From the NCBI GenBank assembly GCA_017474705.1, contig JAFVHC010000277.1:1-8456 (forward strand): a DNA stretch of 8,456 bases, written 5' to 3'. Below, piece after piece: positions 1 to 6,729 of this stretch. Position numbers and translations under genes: made by a program. The notes below the pieces were generated by a model. It did no database searches. It was not told where the DNA came from and saw only the letters and a list, made by a program, of their open reading frames with translations. Positions within the stretch are counted from its first letter, which is position 1. Each line of letters begins with the position of its first letter. Origin of the DNA: Bacillota bacterium. GTDB lineage: Bacteria > Bacillota > Clostridia > Lachnospirales > Bianqueaceae.

Positions 1-98
1 GGACGCAGATCTTCTTCTGTGTTTTGATGGCGGATACCGGCTTCACGCTGGACGTATTCTTGATAGCGCAGTTGGCGCTCTGTGACCGGACGGGACAT
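1..98 (-). CDS. N-terminal fragment of a divergent gene, possibly an AraC-family regulator
   Basis: The first 32 codons of a reverse-strand gene run off the left edge. It begins at the ATG complementary to 96-98, eight bases after a strong AAGGAGG ribosome binding site (complement of 107-113), and starts MSRPVTERQLRYQEYVQREA. A reverse promoter with a consensus -35 lies just upstream, so this is a real gene start. The pattern 'RYQEYVQRE..IRH...EEDLR' resembles the extreme N-terminus of some Clostridia AraC-type regulators, which begin with a short Y..YV.RE..I.H...E.E segment before the ligand-binding part; this is recalled family resemblance only. Divergent placement next to a catabolic operon fits a local regulator. 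No DNA-binding domain is visible, so the family call is tentative. Confidence 0.5.
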   Translation of the reverse strand, partial: MSRPVTERQLRYQEYVQREAGIRHQNTEEDLR

Positions 99-121
99 GG
101 ACAAAACCTCCTTCTGCTTCA

Positions 122-149
122 TTTTTATCACAAAACGGAGCTTTGTCAA
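122..149 (-). promoter_or_regulatory. Promoter of the divergent left-edge gene
   Basis: On the reverse strand a perfect -35 TTGACA (complement of 144-149) is followed after 16 bases by a TAAAAA -10-like hexamer (complement of 122-127). Transcription would start near 115-116, only a few bases before the ribosome binding site, giving a leader of about 17 bases. Confidence 0.5.
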
Positions 150-191
150 TGCAGAAACAAAACAAATTTGCCATTTTTTGAACAAATCAGA

Positions 192-220
192 TATTCGACG
201 GTCCGAGAATGAAGTATAAT
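192..220 (+). promoter_or_regulatory. Candidate promoter of the catabolic operon
   Basis: A perfect TATAAT -10 hexamer lies at 215-220, 32 bases before the chosen ATG of the first operon gene. The -35 is poor: TATTCG at 192-197 (17-base spacer) or TTCGAC at 194-199 (15-base spacer). A weak -35 would fit a promoter needing an activator, as expected if the divergent gene encodes an AraC-type regulator; that link is inference. Confidence 0.45.
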
Positions 221-251
221 ATGATCAATACATAAGATGGAGGGTACAATC

Positions 252-1142
252 ATGAGCAACAACAAGAATGCTGATTCGATCCAAATCGCACGTAAATACC
301 TGGACAGCCTGGTGGTGGAAGGCCGGATCCTTGGCGCTGTGCATCCCAGCAGCAAAGTCACTATCTTGGGCAAAGAATTTGAAACACCGATCATGACGGC
401 GGCCCTCAGTCATCTGAAGCCGGGGCTGGCCGGATATGTGGAAGGTGCGAAACTTGCAGGCGCCCTGGCATCCGTTGGTATGTGCGAAGAGCCGGAGATG
501 GAACAGGTGCTTGCGACCGGCGCGTCCGTGATCGAGATCATCAAGCCCTATGCGGATAAGGAAGCGATCCTGAGCCGCATCCGTTTCGCGGAGGCGAACG
601 GTGCCTTTGGCGTCGGCATGGATGTGGAGCACTCCGTCAACTCCGACGACGATGAGGATTCCATGGTCGGTCCTTTCGCCATGAAGCTGCCGACGTTGGA
701 CGAACTGAAAGCATATGTAGCTTCGACCAAGCTGCCCTTCTTCTTCAAAGGCGCGCTGAGCGTACAGGACGCGCTGACGGCGAAGGAGATCGGCGCAGCG
801 GGTATCATTCTGAGCCATCATAACAGCCTGATGAAATGGGCGATCCCGCCCTATGCCCTGCTCAAAGACATCAGAGCAGCGGTCGGAGAGGACCTGATCC
901 TCATCGCAGACGGCGGCATCGAGGACGGATTCGATGCGTTCAAGGTCCTGGCGCTCGGCGCGGACCTGGTCAGCATCGGCAAACCGTTCATGGCGCCGTA
1001 CAACACGGAGGGAGCCAGTGGTGTTGCCCAGACCATCGAAACAATGACGAAGGAACTGAAGGCACTGATGGTGCGCACGGGATCCAAGGACGTGAAGAGC
1101 ATCGACCCCGGCGTGCTGCATGAGGCCTGGTGGCTCAAGTAA
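252..1142 (+). CDS. FMN-dependent alpha-hydroxy-acid oxidizing protein (lactate/glycolate oxidase-like)
   Basis: This 296-residue protein has the FMN-dependent alpha-hydroxy-acid dehydrogenase (TIM-barrel) fold, whose members oxidise 2-hydroxy acids to 2-keto acids. Visible landmarks are K166 in FFFKGALS (flavin-contacting lysine position), a SHHN segment at 188-191 whose H190 aligns with the catalytic histidine of the family SNHGGR motif, the DGGI segment 220-223, FKVLALGAD at 230-238 and IGKPF at 242-246 (family GIGRPF). It is shorter than typical members of about 350 residues, mostly at the N-terminus. The arginine three residues after the catalytic histidine, which normally binds substrate carboxylate, is L193, so the substrate may differ from lactate or glycolate. 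Start: GGAGGG at 239-244 lies seven bases before ATG 252; an in-frame ATG at 237 overlaps that site and was rejected. It is first in the operon, 25 bases before the next gene. Confidence 0.8.
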   Translation: MSNNKNADSIQIARKYLDSLVVEGRILGAVHPSSKVTILGKEFETPIMTAALSHLKPGLAGYVEGAKLAGALASVGMCEEPEMEQVLATGASVIEIIKPYADKEAILSRIRFAEANGAFGVGMDVEHSVNSDDDEDSMVGPFAMKLPTLDELKAYVASTKLPFFFKGALSVQDALTAKEIGAAGIILSHHNSLMKWAIPPYALLKDIRAAVGEDLILIADGGIEDGFDAFKVLALGADLVSIGKPFMAPYNTEGASGVAQTIETMTKELKALMVRTGSKDVKSIDPGVLHEAWWLK

Positions 1143-1167
1143 TCGATTTAAATAAGGAGGATCCACC

Positions 1168-1674
1168 ATGAAGATCACGAACATCGGCCATCCAAGCTAC
1201 CGTGTCTCGGATCGGGATAAGGCGCTGGCGTTCTACTGCGGTGCCCTGGGGCTCAAGAAAAAATTCACCATCTCGTACGAGGAATGGCTGGGTCACATGG
1301 GTGTAAAGGAAGGAGACCCTTTCTATAAAGCCATGGAGCCCTATCTGGGACAGATCTGGATCACCTATCTGGAAGTAGCACCGCACCAGTACATCGAACT
1401 GTTCTATCCGGAAGGGGCAACGGAACGTTTCAACTGGCCGCTTTCCCGGTTCGACCACATCGGATATCTGCATCTGGCGCTGGAAGTGGAGGATATCCGC
1501 GCAGCCTACGAGGAACTCAAGGCCAGGTCGGATGTCAAGATCATCAATGAACCAAACATGGGCATCGAACACGCCTGGCAGTTCTGGATCGAGGATCCGG
1601 ACGGCAACAGTATCGAACTGATGCAGTATGAAGACGACGCCTGGCAGCTCACAGGACATGAGGCATCACGATAA
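1168..1674 (+). CDS. VOC/glyoxalase-superfamily metalloprotein
   Basis: A 168-residue vicinal-oxygen-chelate protein made of two paired beta-alpha-beta-beta-beta modules (about residues 3-80 and 95-155). The four expected metal-ligand positions are all present: H8 (NIGHPSYRV), E77 (QYIELF), H102 (YLHLALEV) and E150 (NSIELMQY). EDPDGNSIEL at 142-151 is the standard C-terminal signature. The superfamily includes lactoylglutathione lyase, epimerases and dioxygenases; sequence alone does not pick the reaction, but a complete ligand set argues for an active metalloenzyme. Here it probably handles an intermediate of the sugar-acid pathway. AAGGAGG at 1154-1160 precedes the ATG by seven bases. The last codons and the stop lie inside a 20-base sequence repeated exactly at the start of the next gene, so the authentic C-terminus may differ by a few residues. 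Confidence 0.8.
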   Translation: MKITNIGHPSYRVSDRDKALAFYCGALGLKKKFTISYEEWLGHMGVKEGDPFYKAMEPYLGQIWITYLEVAPHQYIELFYPEGATERFNWPLSRFDHIGYLHLALEVEDIRAAYEELKARSDVKIINEPNMGIEHAWQFWIEDPDGNSIELMQYEDDAWQLTGHEASR

Positions 1675-1763
1675 GGCATAAAGAAAATGTCTGAGCCTCA
1701 TGATGGGATCACCGTAGGCGATCCCCGTGGCTAAGGAGGTACAGACATGAGGCATCACGATAA
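1655..1763 (+). repeat. 20-bp direct repeat flanking an 89-bp offset, with a diverged middle copy
   Basis: The same 20 bases occur at 1655-1674 (end and stop of the VOC gene) and 1744-1763 (start of the broken oxidoreductase). A diverged copy with the same core (CATGA, GG, ATCAC, TA) lies between them at 1699-1716, giving three elements 42 and 47 bases apart. The octamer GCCTCATG at 1695-1702 is the reverse complement of CATGAGGC in both exact copies. This may reflect a local duplication, an RNA or DNA signal, or an assembly join. Confidence 0.7.
1687..1734 (+). other. 15-codon mini-ORF in the leader of the broken oxidoreductase
   Basis: A short open frame, MSEPHDGITVGDPRG, begins 13 bases after the VOC stop. 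Its TAA at 1732-1734 overlaps the strong AAGGAGG (1733-1739) of the next start codon. It has only a weak AAGG about 10 bases upstream. It could couple translation or be a relic of a duplicated gene start. I see no evidence that the peptide itself matters. Confidence 0.2.
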
Positions 1764-2675
1764 AGCAGTACATTGAGGCGATCCGAAGGATTCCCGGCAC
1801 GGAAGTCGTGGCGCTGTCGGAGCGTAATCCAGAAGCGGCCCGTAAGCTGACCGAGGAGCTCTGTATCCCGACCTGGTATACCGATTACAAGGAAATGCTG
1901 GAGAAGGAGAAGCCGGACGTGGTCCACATCTGCACGCCCAACAACACCCATTTCCAGATCGCCAGGGACGTCATCGAGAGCGGTGCTTTTGCATATTGCG
2001 AGAAACCGCTCGGCATGGACAGTAAGGAAACGACAGAACTGGCGCAGATGGTCATCGCGAGAGGCACGAAAGCCGGTGTCAACTTCAATTACCGGCAGAA
2101 CGCCATGGTCCGTGAGATGCACGAGCGTCTGTATGGTGAAGTGAACGATCTGCTGGGCAATGCGGGGGAGATCTATGCAGTGCGCGGCCATTATCTGCAG
2201 GACTGGATGATGTACGACACGGATTACAACTGGCGCGTCGTTCCCGAACTGGGCGGCGTATCCCGCACCATCGCCGACATCGGCTCCCACTGGTTCGATA
2301 CAGTGCAGTTCATCACCGGACATATGATCACCAAAGTATTCTGCGATATGCAGACCGTGATCCCGAGGCGCAAGAAACCGACCACGCAGGTGCGTACGTT
2401 TTGCGGGTCCGGACATGGTCTCCGGCGACGCGGTCCGCTACGCGCAGCTCAACTCCGGCCATTCCGTTGGTTGGGCGGATGCCTTGAAAAATACGATCGG
2501 TGAGTTCTACCGCACCATTCGTGAAGGCCATGATGTCAATTATGCGACCTTCACCGAGGCCGATTATGTGGTCCGTATCGTGGAAGCATGCCTCAAGAGC
2601 GCCAAAGAAGGCCGCTGGGTCGACGTCGAGATGTCCCCGATGGTACTTGAATATAAAGCGTCCCAAGAATCATAA
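1747..2675 (+). pseudogene. Gfo/Idh/MocA-family NAD(P)-dependent oxidoreductase, disrupted in two places
   Basis: Members oxidise sugars, inositols or their acids using an N-terminal Rossmann fold and a C-terminal alpha/beta domain. AAGGAGG at 1733-1739 drives ATG 1747, but that frame stops after nine codons (TGA 1774-1776). Family sequence starts one frame over at about 1751 (IKQYIEAIRRIPGTEVVAL), without the first beta strand and GxGxxG nucleotide loop. It continues through YCEKPLG (K codon 2003-2005) and VSRTIADIGSHWFD (D 2276-2278, H 2288-2290), so the catalytic Lys, Asp and His are kept. Near 2396-2405 this frame becomes unrelated sequence, and the true C-terminus resumes in the third frame (AGPDMVSGDAVRYAQLNSG onward) to the TAA at 2673-2675. 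The pieces total about 307 residues against a usual 350-390, so roughly 80 residues are missing as well as a frame change. Nearest surviving ORFs are GTG 1808-2503 and ATG 2415-2675. Decay or misassembly are both possible. Confidence 0.8.
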
Positions 2676-2690
2676 AGAAAGGTATATAGT

Positions 2691-4316
2691 ATGATCTTAT
2701 CAGCACAATTATTCGGAGTCTGCTTCCAGAGTCCCCTGCCCGTGGAAGAAACGCTGGCAAAACTGAAAAGCCTGGGCTATGACGCTGTCGAGCCCTGTGT
2801 CGCCACCTTCCGCATCCCCAACATGGACAAAGCCATCTGGCCTGTGGAGGATTTCGAGGCGTACATGCCCAAGATCCGGGAGATGGGCCTGAACGTGGAA
2901 TCCGTACATTTCTTCGGCAACCCTTTGAATGCGTGTGTGGATGAAATGCTGCGCCTGGCCAAGACCTACGGGATCAAGTATTTCGTGGTCAAGACCCCGC
3001 AGGATATGAGCAAGCTTTCTCTGCAGAAAGCATCGATGGAATATCTGACCGTAGCCGATGCACTGAGCACGGTCGGCGCGAAACTGCTGCTGCATAACGA
3101 GCAGGCGGATATCGCGGAAAAAATGAACGGCAAGACAGTGTACGAGTATCTGCTGGACCTCTGCCAGGATCGCGTCTTCGCACAAGTGGACATCGGTTGG
3201 GTCTATATGGGCGGCGAAAACGTCATGGAACTGCTCAAGCGCAACAAGACGCGTATCGCGGCTGTGCACTATAAGGACTTCGACGCGGACGGACAGCAGA
3301 CCATCATCGGCAAAGGCATGGTCGATGTCAAAGGCGCGTTCGAATTTGCCAGAGCCAACGGCTTCCCGCATATCGCCGATATGGACAGCTTCCCGGGCGA
3401 TCTGTTCGAATCGATGGGACAGGTGTGCATGAACCTGAACATGATCGGCCAGAGCCGCACCGGCACCAGCTATCTGAACATCATGAACATCGAAACGGGT
3501 GAGATCCAGGTGCTGAAAGCTTATCCGAACCAGGTCATCGAAGCCCCAAACTGGATGCATACCACCGATGAACTGGTCTACAATTCCAACGGCCGTCTGT
3601 ATGCCTACAAGATCGCGGACGGCACCGAGCGAGAGATCGATACCGGCGAGTGCGTACAGTGCAACAACGACCACGTGCTTGCGCCTGATGAGACGGCGGT
3701 GGCTGTCAGCAATACGCCGACGGGTGCAAAAGGATTCGCGTCCTATGTCTACACCATCCCCTTCGCGATAGGCGAGGCGAAGATGATCACGCCGAATTCG
3801 CCCAGCTTTCTGCACGGCTGGTCGCCGGATGGCAAGGATCTGCTGTACTGCGGCTTCCGCATGATCGATGGAAAAATGGAGGTGGACGTATACGCGATCC
3901 CGGCGGACGGCAGCGGTGAAGAGGTGCGCCTGACGAACGGCGGTTTCAACGATGGCTGCGAGTATTCTCCGGATGGGGCGTACATCTGGTACCATTCCAC
4001 GAATTCCGGGCTGATGCAGGCCTGGCGCATGAAGCGGGACGGTTCCGAGCAGACACAGATGACGGACAATGATCGCAACAATTGGTTCCCGCATATTTCT
4101 CCGGATAACCGGAAGGTCGTATACATCGCTTATCATAAAGGCCATCTGTCCCCCAACGAGCATCTGCCGAACATGCAGGTCGAATTGTGGCTGATGAATG
4201 CCGATGGTTCCGACCAGCACCGCATCCTGAGTTTCTTCGGCGGTCAGGGTTCGATCAACGTCAACTCCTGGGCACCGGACAGCAAACGCTTCGCTTTTGT
4301 CAGTTACGAAGTATGA
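2691..4316 (+). CDS. Fusion: sugar-phosphate isomerase/epimerase TIM barrel + TolB/PD40-like beta-propeller
   Basis: Residues 1 to about 250 form a xylose-isomerase-like TIM barrel (AP-endonuclease-2 superfamily). Landmarks are LLLHNEQ (H135, E137), QVDIGWV (D167), AVHYKDFDADG (H193) and ADMDSFPGD (230-237, where relatives usually have E-Q-D, so a likely metal ligand is Asp instead of Glu). The barrel looks complete, at its family's usual length. Residues about 254-541 form a six-bladed propeller of the TolB/PD40 type, with WSPDG (377-381), YSPDG (425-429), ISPDN (469-473) and WAPDS (527-531), plus looser blades around W288 and A331-D333. This half is also full length and ends with the family-like AFVSY tail. 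No signal peptide is seen, so it is presumably cytoplasmic. Start ATG 2691 follows a weak AGAAAGG, 15 bases after the preceding stop. Internal ATGs at 3429 and 3441 have only a poor GGACAGG nearby, so separate translation of the propeller is unlikely but possible. An isomerase/epimerase role is likely; the propeller's role is unknown. Confidence 0.75.
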   Translation: MILSAQLFGVCFQSPLPVEETLAKLKSLGYDAVEPCVATFRIPNMDKAIWPVEDFEAYMPKIREMGLNVESVHFFGNPLNACVDEMLRLAKTYGIKYFVVKTPQDMSKLSLQKASMEYLTVADALSTVGAKLLLHNEQADIAEKMNGKTVYEYLLDLCQDRVFAQVDIGWVYMGGENVMELLKRNKTRIAAVHYKDFDADGQQTIIGKGMVDVKGAFEFARANGFPHIADMDSFPGDLFESMGQVCMNLNMIGQSRTGTSYLNIMNIETGEIQVLKAYPNQVIEAPNWMHTTDELVYNSNGRLYAYKIADGTEREIDTGECVQCNNDHVLAPDETAVAVSNTPTGAKGFASYVYTIPFAIGEAKMITPNSPSFLHGWSPDGKDLLYCGFRMIDGKMEVDVYAIPADGSGEEVRLTNGGFNDGCEYSPDGAYIWYHSTNSGLMQAWRMKRDGSEQTQMTDNDRNNWFPHISPDNRKVVYIAYHKGHLSPNEHLPNMQVELWLMNADGSDQHRILSFFGGQGSINVNSWAPDSKRFAFVSYEV

Positions 4317-4339
4317 TCATTACATAGATATTTGATCCA

Positions 4340-4372
4340 GCCCTGCAGGCAATGGCCCTGCAGGGCCTTTTT
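4340..4372 (+). terminator. Intrinsic terminator ending the catabolic operon
   Basis: A perfect 10-bp stem, GCCCTGCAGG (4340-4349) with CCTGCAGGGC (4357-4366), encloses a 7-base loop and is followed by C and TTTTT (4368-4372). It sits 24 bases after the fusion gene's stop and separates it from the potassium genes. An ATG in the 3' half of the hairpin (4352) is in frame with ktrB but is not a credible start. Confidence 0.9.
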
Positions 4373-4465
4373 AATACGGTCTTAATTTTGGAGGTACAGG
4401 TCTTAACACTATCTTTGTGGTATTTGTTTTATTATGACTCTATATCGAAAGATAGGAAGAAACAT

Positions 4466-5800
4466 ATGAACAAAGGTTTATTTAAGAAAAAACCATCATC
4501 TTTTCAGATCATCATAGCAGGTTTCGGAGGCCTGATCCTACTGGGGACGCTGGTGCTGATGCTGCCCATATCGTCAAGAAGCGGGCAGTGGACATCGTTG
4601 GAGGAAGCATGGTTTACATCGACTTCCGCGGTCTGTGTCACGGGACTGGTCGTACATGACACGGCGACCTATTGGTCAGCTTTCGGCAAAACCATCATTT
4701 TGATCCTGATCCAGATCGGCGGTCTGGGCCTGGTCACCGTGACAGCGTTTATCGCTCTGGTCTCCGGAAAAAGGATCTCCTTGTTCCAACGAAGCCTGCT
4801 GCAGGAAAGCGTTTCCGCACCTCAGGTCGGCGGTATCGTGAAGATGGTGCGGTTCATCTGCAACGTCGTCTTCGTGATCGAACTACTCGGTGCCGTAGTG
4901 ATGATGCCGACGTTTTGTAAGGCCTACGGTACTGCCGGCATCTGGATGTCCGTGTTCCATTCGGTCTCTGCGTTTTGTAATGCCGGATTTGACGTGATGG
5001 GCGGCCGGACAGGAAAGTATTCGTCTTTGACGGCTTTCAGTGCCAACGCGGGCATCGTCGTGCCGATCTGCCTGTTGATCATCATCGGCGGCATCGGGTT
5101 CATGACGTGGCGGGACATGGTGGACAACCGCCTGCACTTCAAGAAATACCGCATGCAGAGCAAAGTCATCATCACGACGACTTTTATTCTGATCCTTCTG
5201 CCTGCTGTCCTGTATTTCCTCCATGATTTTGCTGCCTATCCACTGAAGGAGCGTCTCTCGCTCGCTTTTTTCCAGGCAGTGACCCCGAGGACGGCAGGGT
5301 TCAACACTGCTGATCTGTCTTCGATGACGAGCACAGGGCGGACTGTGATGATCGCCCTGATGCTGATCGGCGGTTCTCCCGGTTCTACGGCAGGCGGTAT
5401 CAAGACCACGACGATCGCGGTGCTTGCGGCCAATACCATCGGGATCATCCGCAGAAAAAAGAATGTAAAGATGTTCGGCCGCAGGATCGAGGACAGTATC
5501 GTTAAGACGGCTGCGGCGCTGCTGACGTTGTACCTGTGCTTTGCCATCGCCAGCGCGTGTGTCATCAGTGCGATAGAAAACCTTCCGATCGGCACCTGTT
5601 TGTTCGAAACGGTCTCCGCCATCGGCACGGTGGGCTTGTCCTTAGGGCTTACACCATCTCTGGGACTGATATCGCATATCATACTGATCCTGCTGATGTT
5701 CTTCGGCCGTGTGGGCGGTCTTACGCTTTTGTTCGCGGCCATCAACAGCAACGGGGTGGAGTTCTCACAGTATCCGATCGAAAAGATCCATGTGGGGTAA
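4466..5800 (+). CDS. ktrB: KtrB/TrkH-family potassium uptake membrane subunit
   Basis: A 444-residue integral membrane protein, the normal KtrB length, forming the K+ (Na+-coupled in characterised KtrAB) translocation pore. All four P-loop repeats are visible: TSAVCVTGL (53-61), SAFCNAGF (168-175), TPRTAGFNT (273-281) and SAIGTVGLS (384-392), each with its filter glycine (G60, G174, G278, G390). The glycine-rich intramembrane gating loop GGSPGSTAGGIKTT begins at 302. The short basic N-terminus and C-terminus fit KtrB better than the longer TrkH. I chose ATG 4466 because it follows AGGAAG, gives the expected MNKGLFKKK start, and excludes an in-frame extension reaching back into the terminator. 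The 93-base AT-rich gap after the terminator must contain the promoter, but no convincing -35/-10 pair is seen. ktrA follows after 16 bases. Confidence 0.93.
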   Translation: MNKGLFKKKPSSFQIIIAGFGGLILLGTLVLMLPISSRSGQWTSLEEAWFTSTSAVCVTGLVVHDTATYWSAFGKTIILILIQIGGLGLVTVTAFIALVSGKRISLFQRSLLQESVSAPQVGGIVKMVRFICNVVFVIELLGAVVMMPTFCKAYGTAGIWMSVFHSVSAFCNAGFDVMGGRTGKYSSLTAFSANAGIVVPICLLIIIGGIGFMTWRDMVDNRLHFKKYRMQSKVIITTTFILILLPAVLYFLHDFAAYPLKERLSLAFFQAVTPRTAGFNTADLSSMTSTGRTVMIALMLIGGSPGSTAGGIKTTTIAVLAANTIGIIRRKKNVKMFGRRIEDSIVKTAAALLTLYLCFAIASACVISAIENLPIGTCLFETVSAIGTVGLSLGLTPSLGLISHIILILLMFFGRVGGLTLLFAAINSNGVEFSQYPIEKIHVG

Positions 5801-5816
5801 AAGGAGATAAGAGAAA

Positions 5817-6464
5817 ATGAAATCTATTTTATTGATAGGACTGAATCGACTGGGTTCGCTGCTGGCCATGCAGCTGCACGCGCATGGACACCAGATCATG
5901 GCGGTCGACAGGAATGAAGAGCGCATCAACAGCGTTATGCCGTTTGTAACGGACGCACAGATCGGTGACAGTACGAATGAAGCGTTTCTGCGGTCCTTGG
6001 GGATCAACAATTACGACGTGTGCATCGTGACCATCGGCAGCGACTTCCAAAGCTCGCTGGAAACGACATCATTGCTCAAGGAACTGGGCGGAAAACTGGT
6101 CATCGCACGGGCAGAACGCGACGTGCAGGAAAAATTCCTGCTGCGCAATGGTGCTGACGAGGTGCTGAACCCTGAGAAGCATATCGCGGAATGGGCGGCC
6201 ATCCGCTATGCCTCCAATCACGTGCTGGATTATATCAAACTGGATGAAAACCACGCGATCTATGAGGTCCCGGTACCGGCAGAATGGGCCGGCAAGAGCA
6301 TCGGCAAGATCGATATCCGCAAGAAATACGGGATCAACATCATGGCGCTGAAAGTAAACGGAAAGATGGATCTGTCCATCACACATGAGACCGTATTGGA
6401 CAATGGTATGACGATGATGGTGCTGGGAGAAAAGAAGGCCATTCAGAAATGCTTCCATATGTAA
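5817..6464 (+). CDS. ktrA: KtrA/TrkA-family RCK regulatory subunit of potassium uptake
   Basis: A 215-residue cytoplasmic RCK protein that assembles as a ring under KtrB and gates it in response to nucleotides. The RCK_N Rossmann domain spans about residues 1-125: the loop reads G8-L-N10-R-L-G13, with Asn where the usual GxGxxG has its second glycine, and beta-2 ends in VDRNEE with ribose-binding D31. RCK_C spans about 135-215 and includes DIRKKYGINIMALK from residue 166, the region where c-di-AMP binds in characterised Firmicutes KtrA proteins (established for the family, inferred here). AAGGAG at 5801-5806 precedes the ATG, 16 bases after the ktrB stop, so the two are co-transcribed. Confidence 0.92.
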   Translation: MKSILLIGLNRLGSLLAMQLHAHGHQIMAVDRNEERINSVMPFVTDAQIGDSTNEAFLRSLGINNYDVCIVTIGSDFQSSLETTSLLKELGGKLVIARAERDVQEKFLLRNGADEVLNPEKHIAEWAAIRYASNHVLDYIKLDENHAIYEVPVPAEWAGKSIGKIDIRKKYGINIMALKVNGKMDLSITHETVLDNGMTMMVLGEKKAIQKCFHM

Positions 6465-6499
6465 TCATGGTCGTCAGTCAGGGAGGAAGAAATAGTATC

Positions 6500-6724
6500 A
6501 TGGTTTTTGTGTTTTTAGGTATTGCTGTAGTTGCAATGTTTGTCTGCGGATACTTTCTTCTGGATCATCTCAGAGGATTCATGAAGACCGTTTTCCGGGA
6601 CACGTATGGCGACGATCAACCGATCAAGGGAAAAAAGATGGTCGTTTCTGAAGATGAGGAACTGAAGGAAAAAGGCCAGTTCGCGTATGATGATCTGCTG
6701 GAAGAAGCAGAGCCGCAAAAGTGA
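6500..6724 (+). CDS. Small single-pass membrane protein of unknown function
   Basis: A 74-residue protein not recognised as a named family. Residues 2-21 (VFVFLGIAVVAMFVCGYFLL) form one strongly hydrophobic segment, followed by the basic HLRGFMKTVFR and an acidic tail with SEDEEL at 50-55 and DDLLEEAE at 64-71. This suggests an N-terminal anchor with a cytoplasmic tail, since the positive charges follow the segment. The start at ATG 6500 is supported by GGAGGA at 6482-6487, although the 12-base spacing is long; in-frame ATGs at 6449 and 6467 lie inside or just after ktrA and would add residues before the membrane segment. It lies 35 bases after ktrA and is probably in the same transcript, so a role as an accessory or stability factor for Ktr is possible. 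Confidence 0.65.
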   Translation: MVFVFLGIAVVAMFVCGYFLLDHLRGFMKTVFRDTYGDDQPIKGKKMVVSEDEELKEKGQFAYDDLLEEAEPQK

Positions 6725-6729
6725 CAGTA

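Noticed and set aside
225..1184. 319-codon reverse-strand open frame opposite the FMN enzyme
   Set aside because: It is complementary to a gene with clear family motifs, has no ribosome binding site and its product is rich in His, Arg and Asp without any recognisable domain: a codon-bias shadow.
1747..1776. Nine-codon ORF from ATG 1747 as a real peptide
   Set aside because: It is better explained as the displaced start of the oxidoreductase, given the strong ribosome binding site and family sequence resuming one frame over.
2396..2415. Programmed ribosomal frameshift in the oxidoreductase
   Set aside because: There is no slippery heptamer or following pseudoknot, and about 80 residues of the family are missing, so a frameshift alone cannot restore the protein.
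2709..4220. 503-codon reverse-strand open frame opposite the TIM-barrel/propeller gene
   Set aside because: Long, but exactly antisense to a well-supported gene, with no family motifs, no promoter or ribosome binding site.
4403..4440. Candidate ktrB promoter (TTAACA at 4403-4408, TATTAT at 4430-4435)
   Set aside because: The 21-base spacing is too long and other pairs score no better. A promoter is expected in this AT-rich gap but I cannot place it. The gap is also too short after the terminator for a full c-di-AMP (ydaO-type) riboswitch.
4352..4465. Upstream in-frame extension of ktrB by 38 codons
   Set aside because: The upstream ATG lies inside the terminator hairpin and the added residues are not KtrB-like; ATG 4466 has AGGAAG and the expected basic start.
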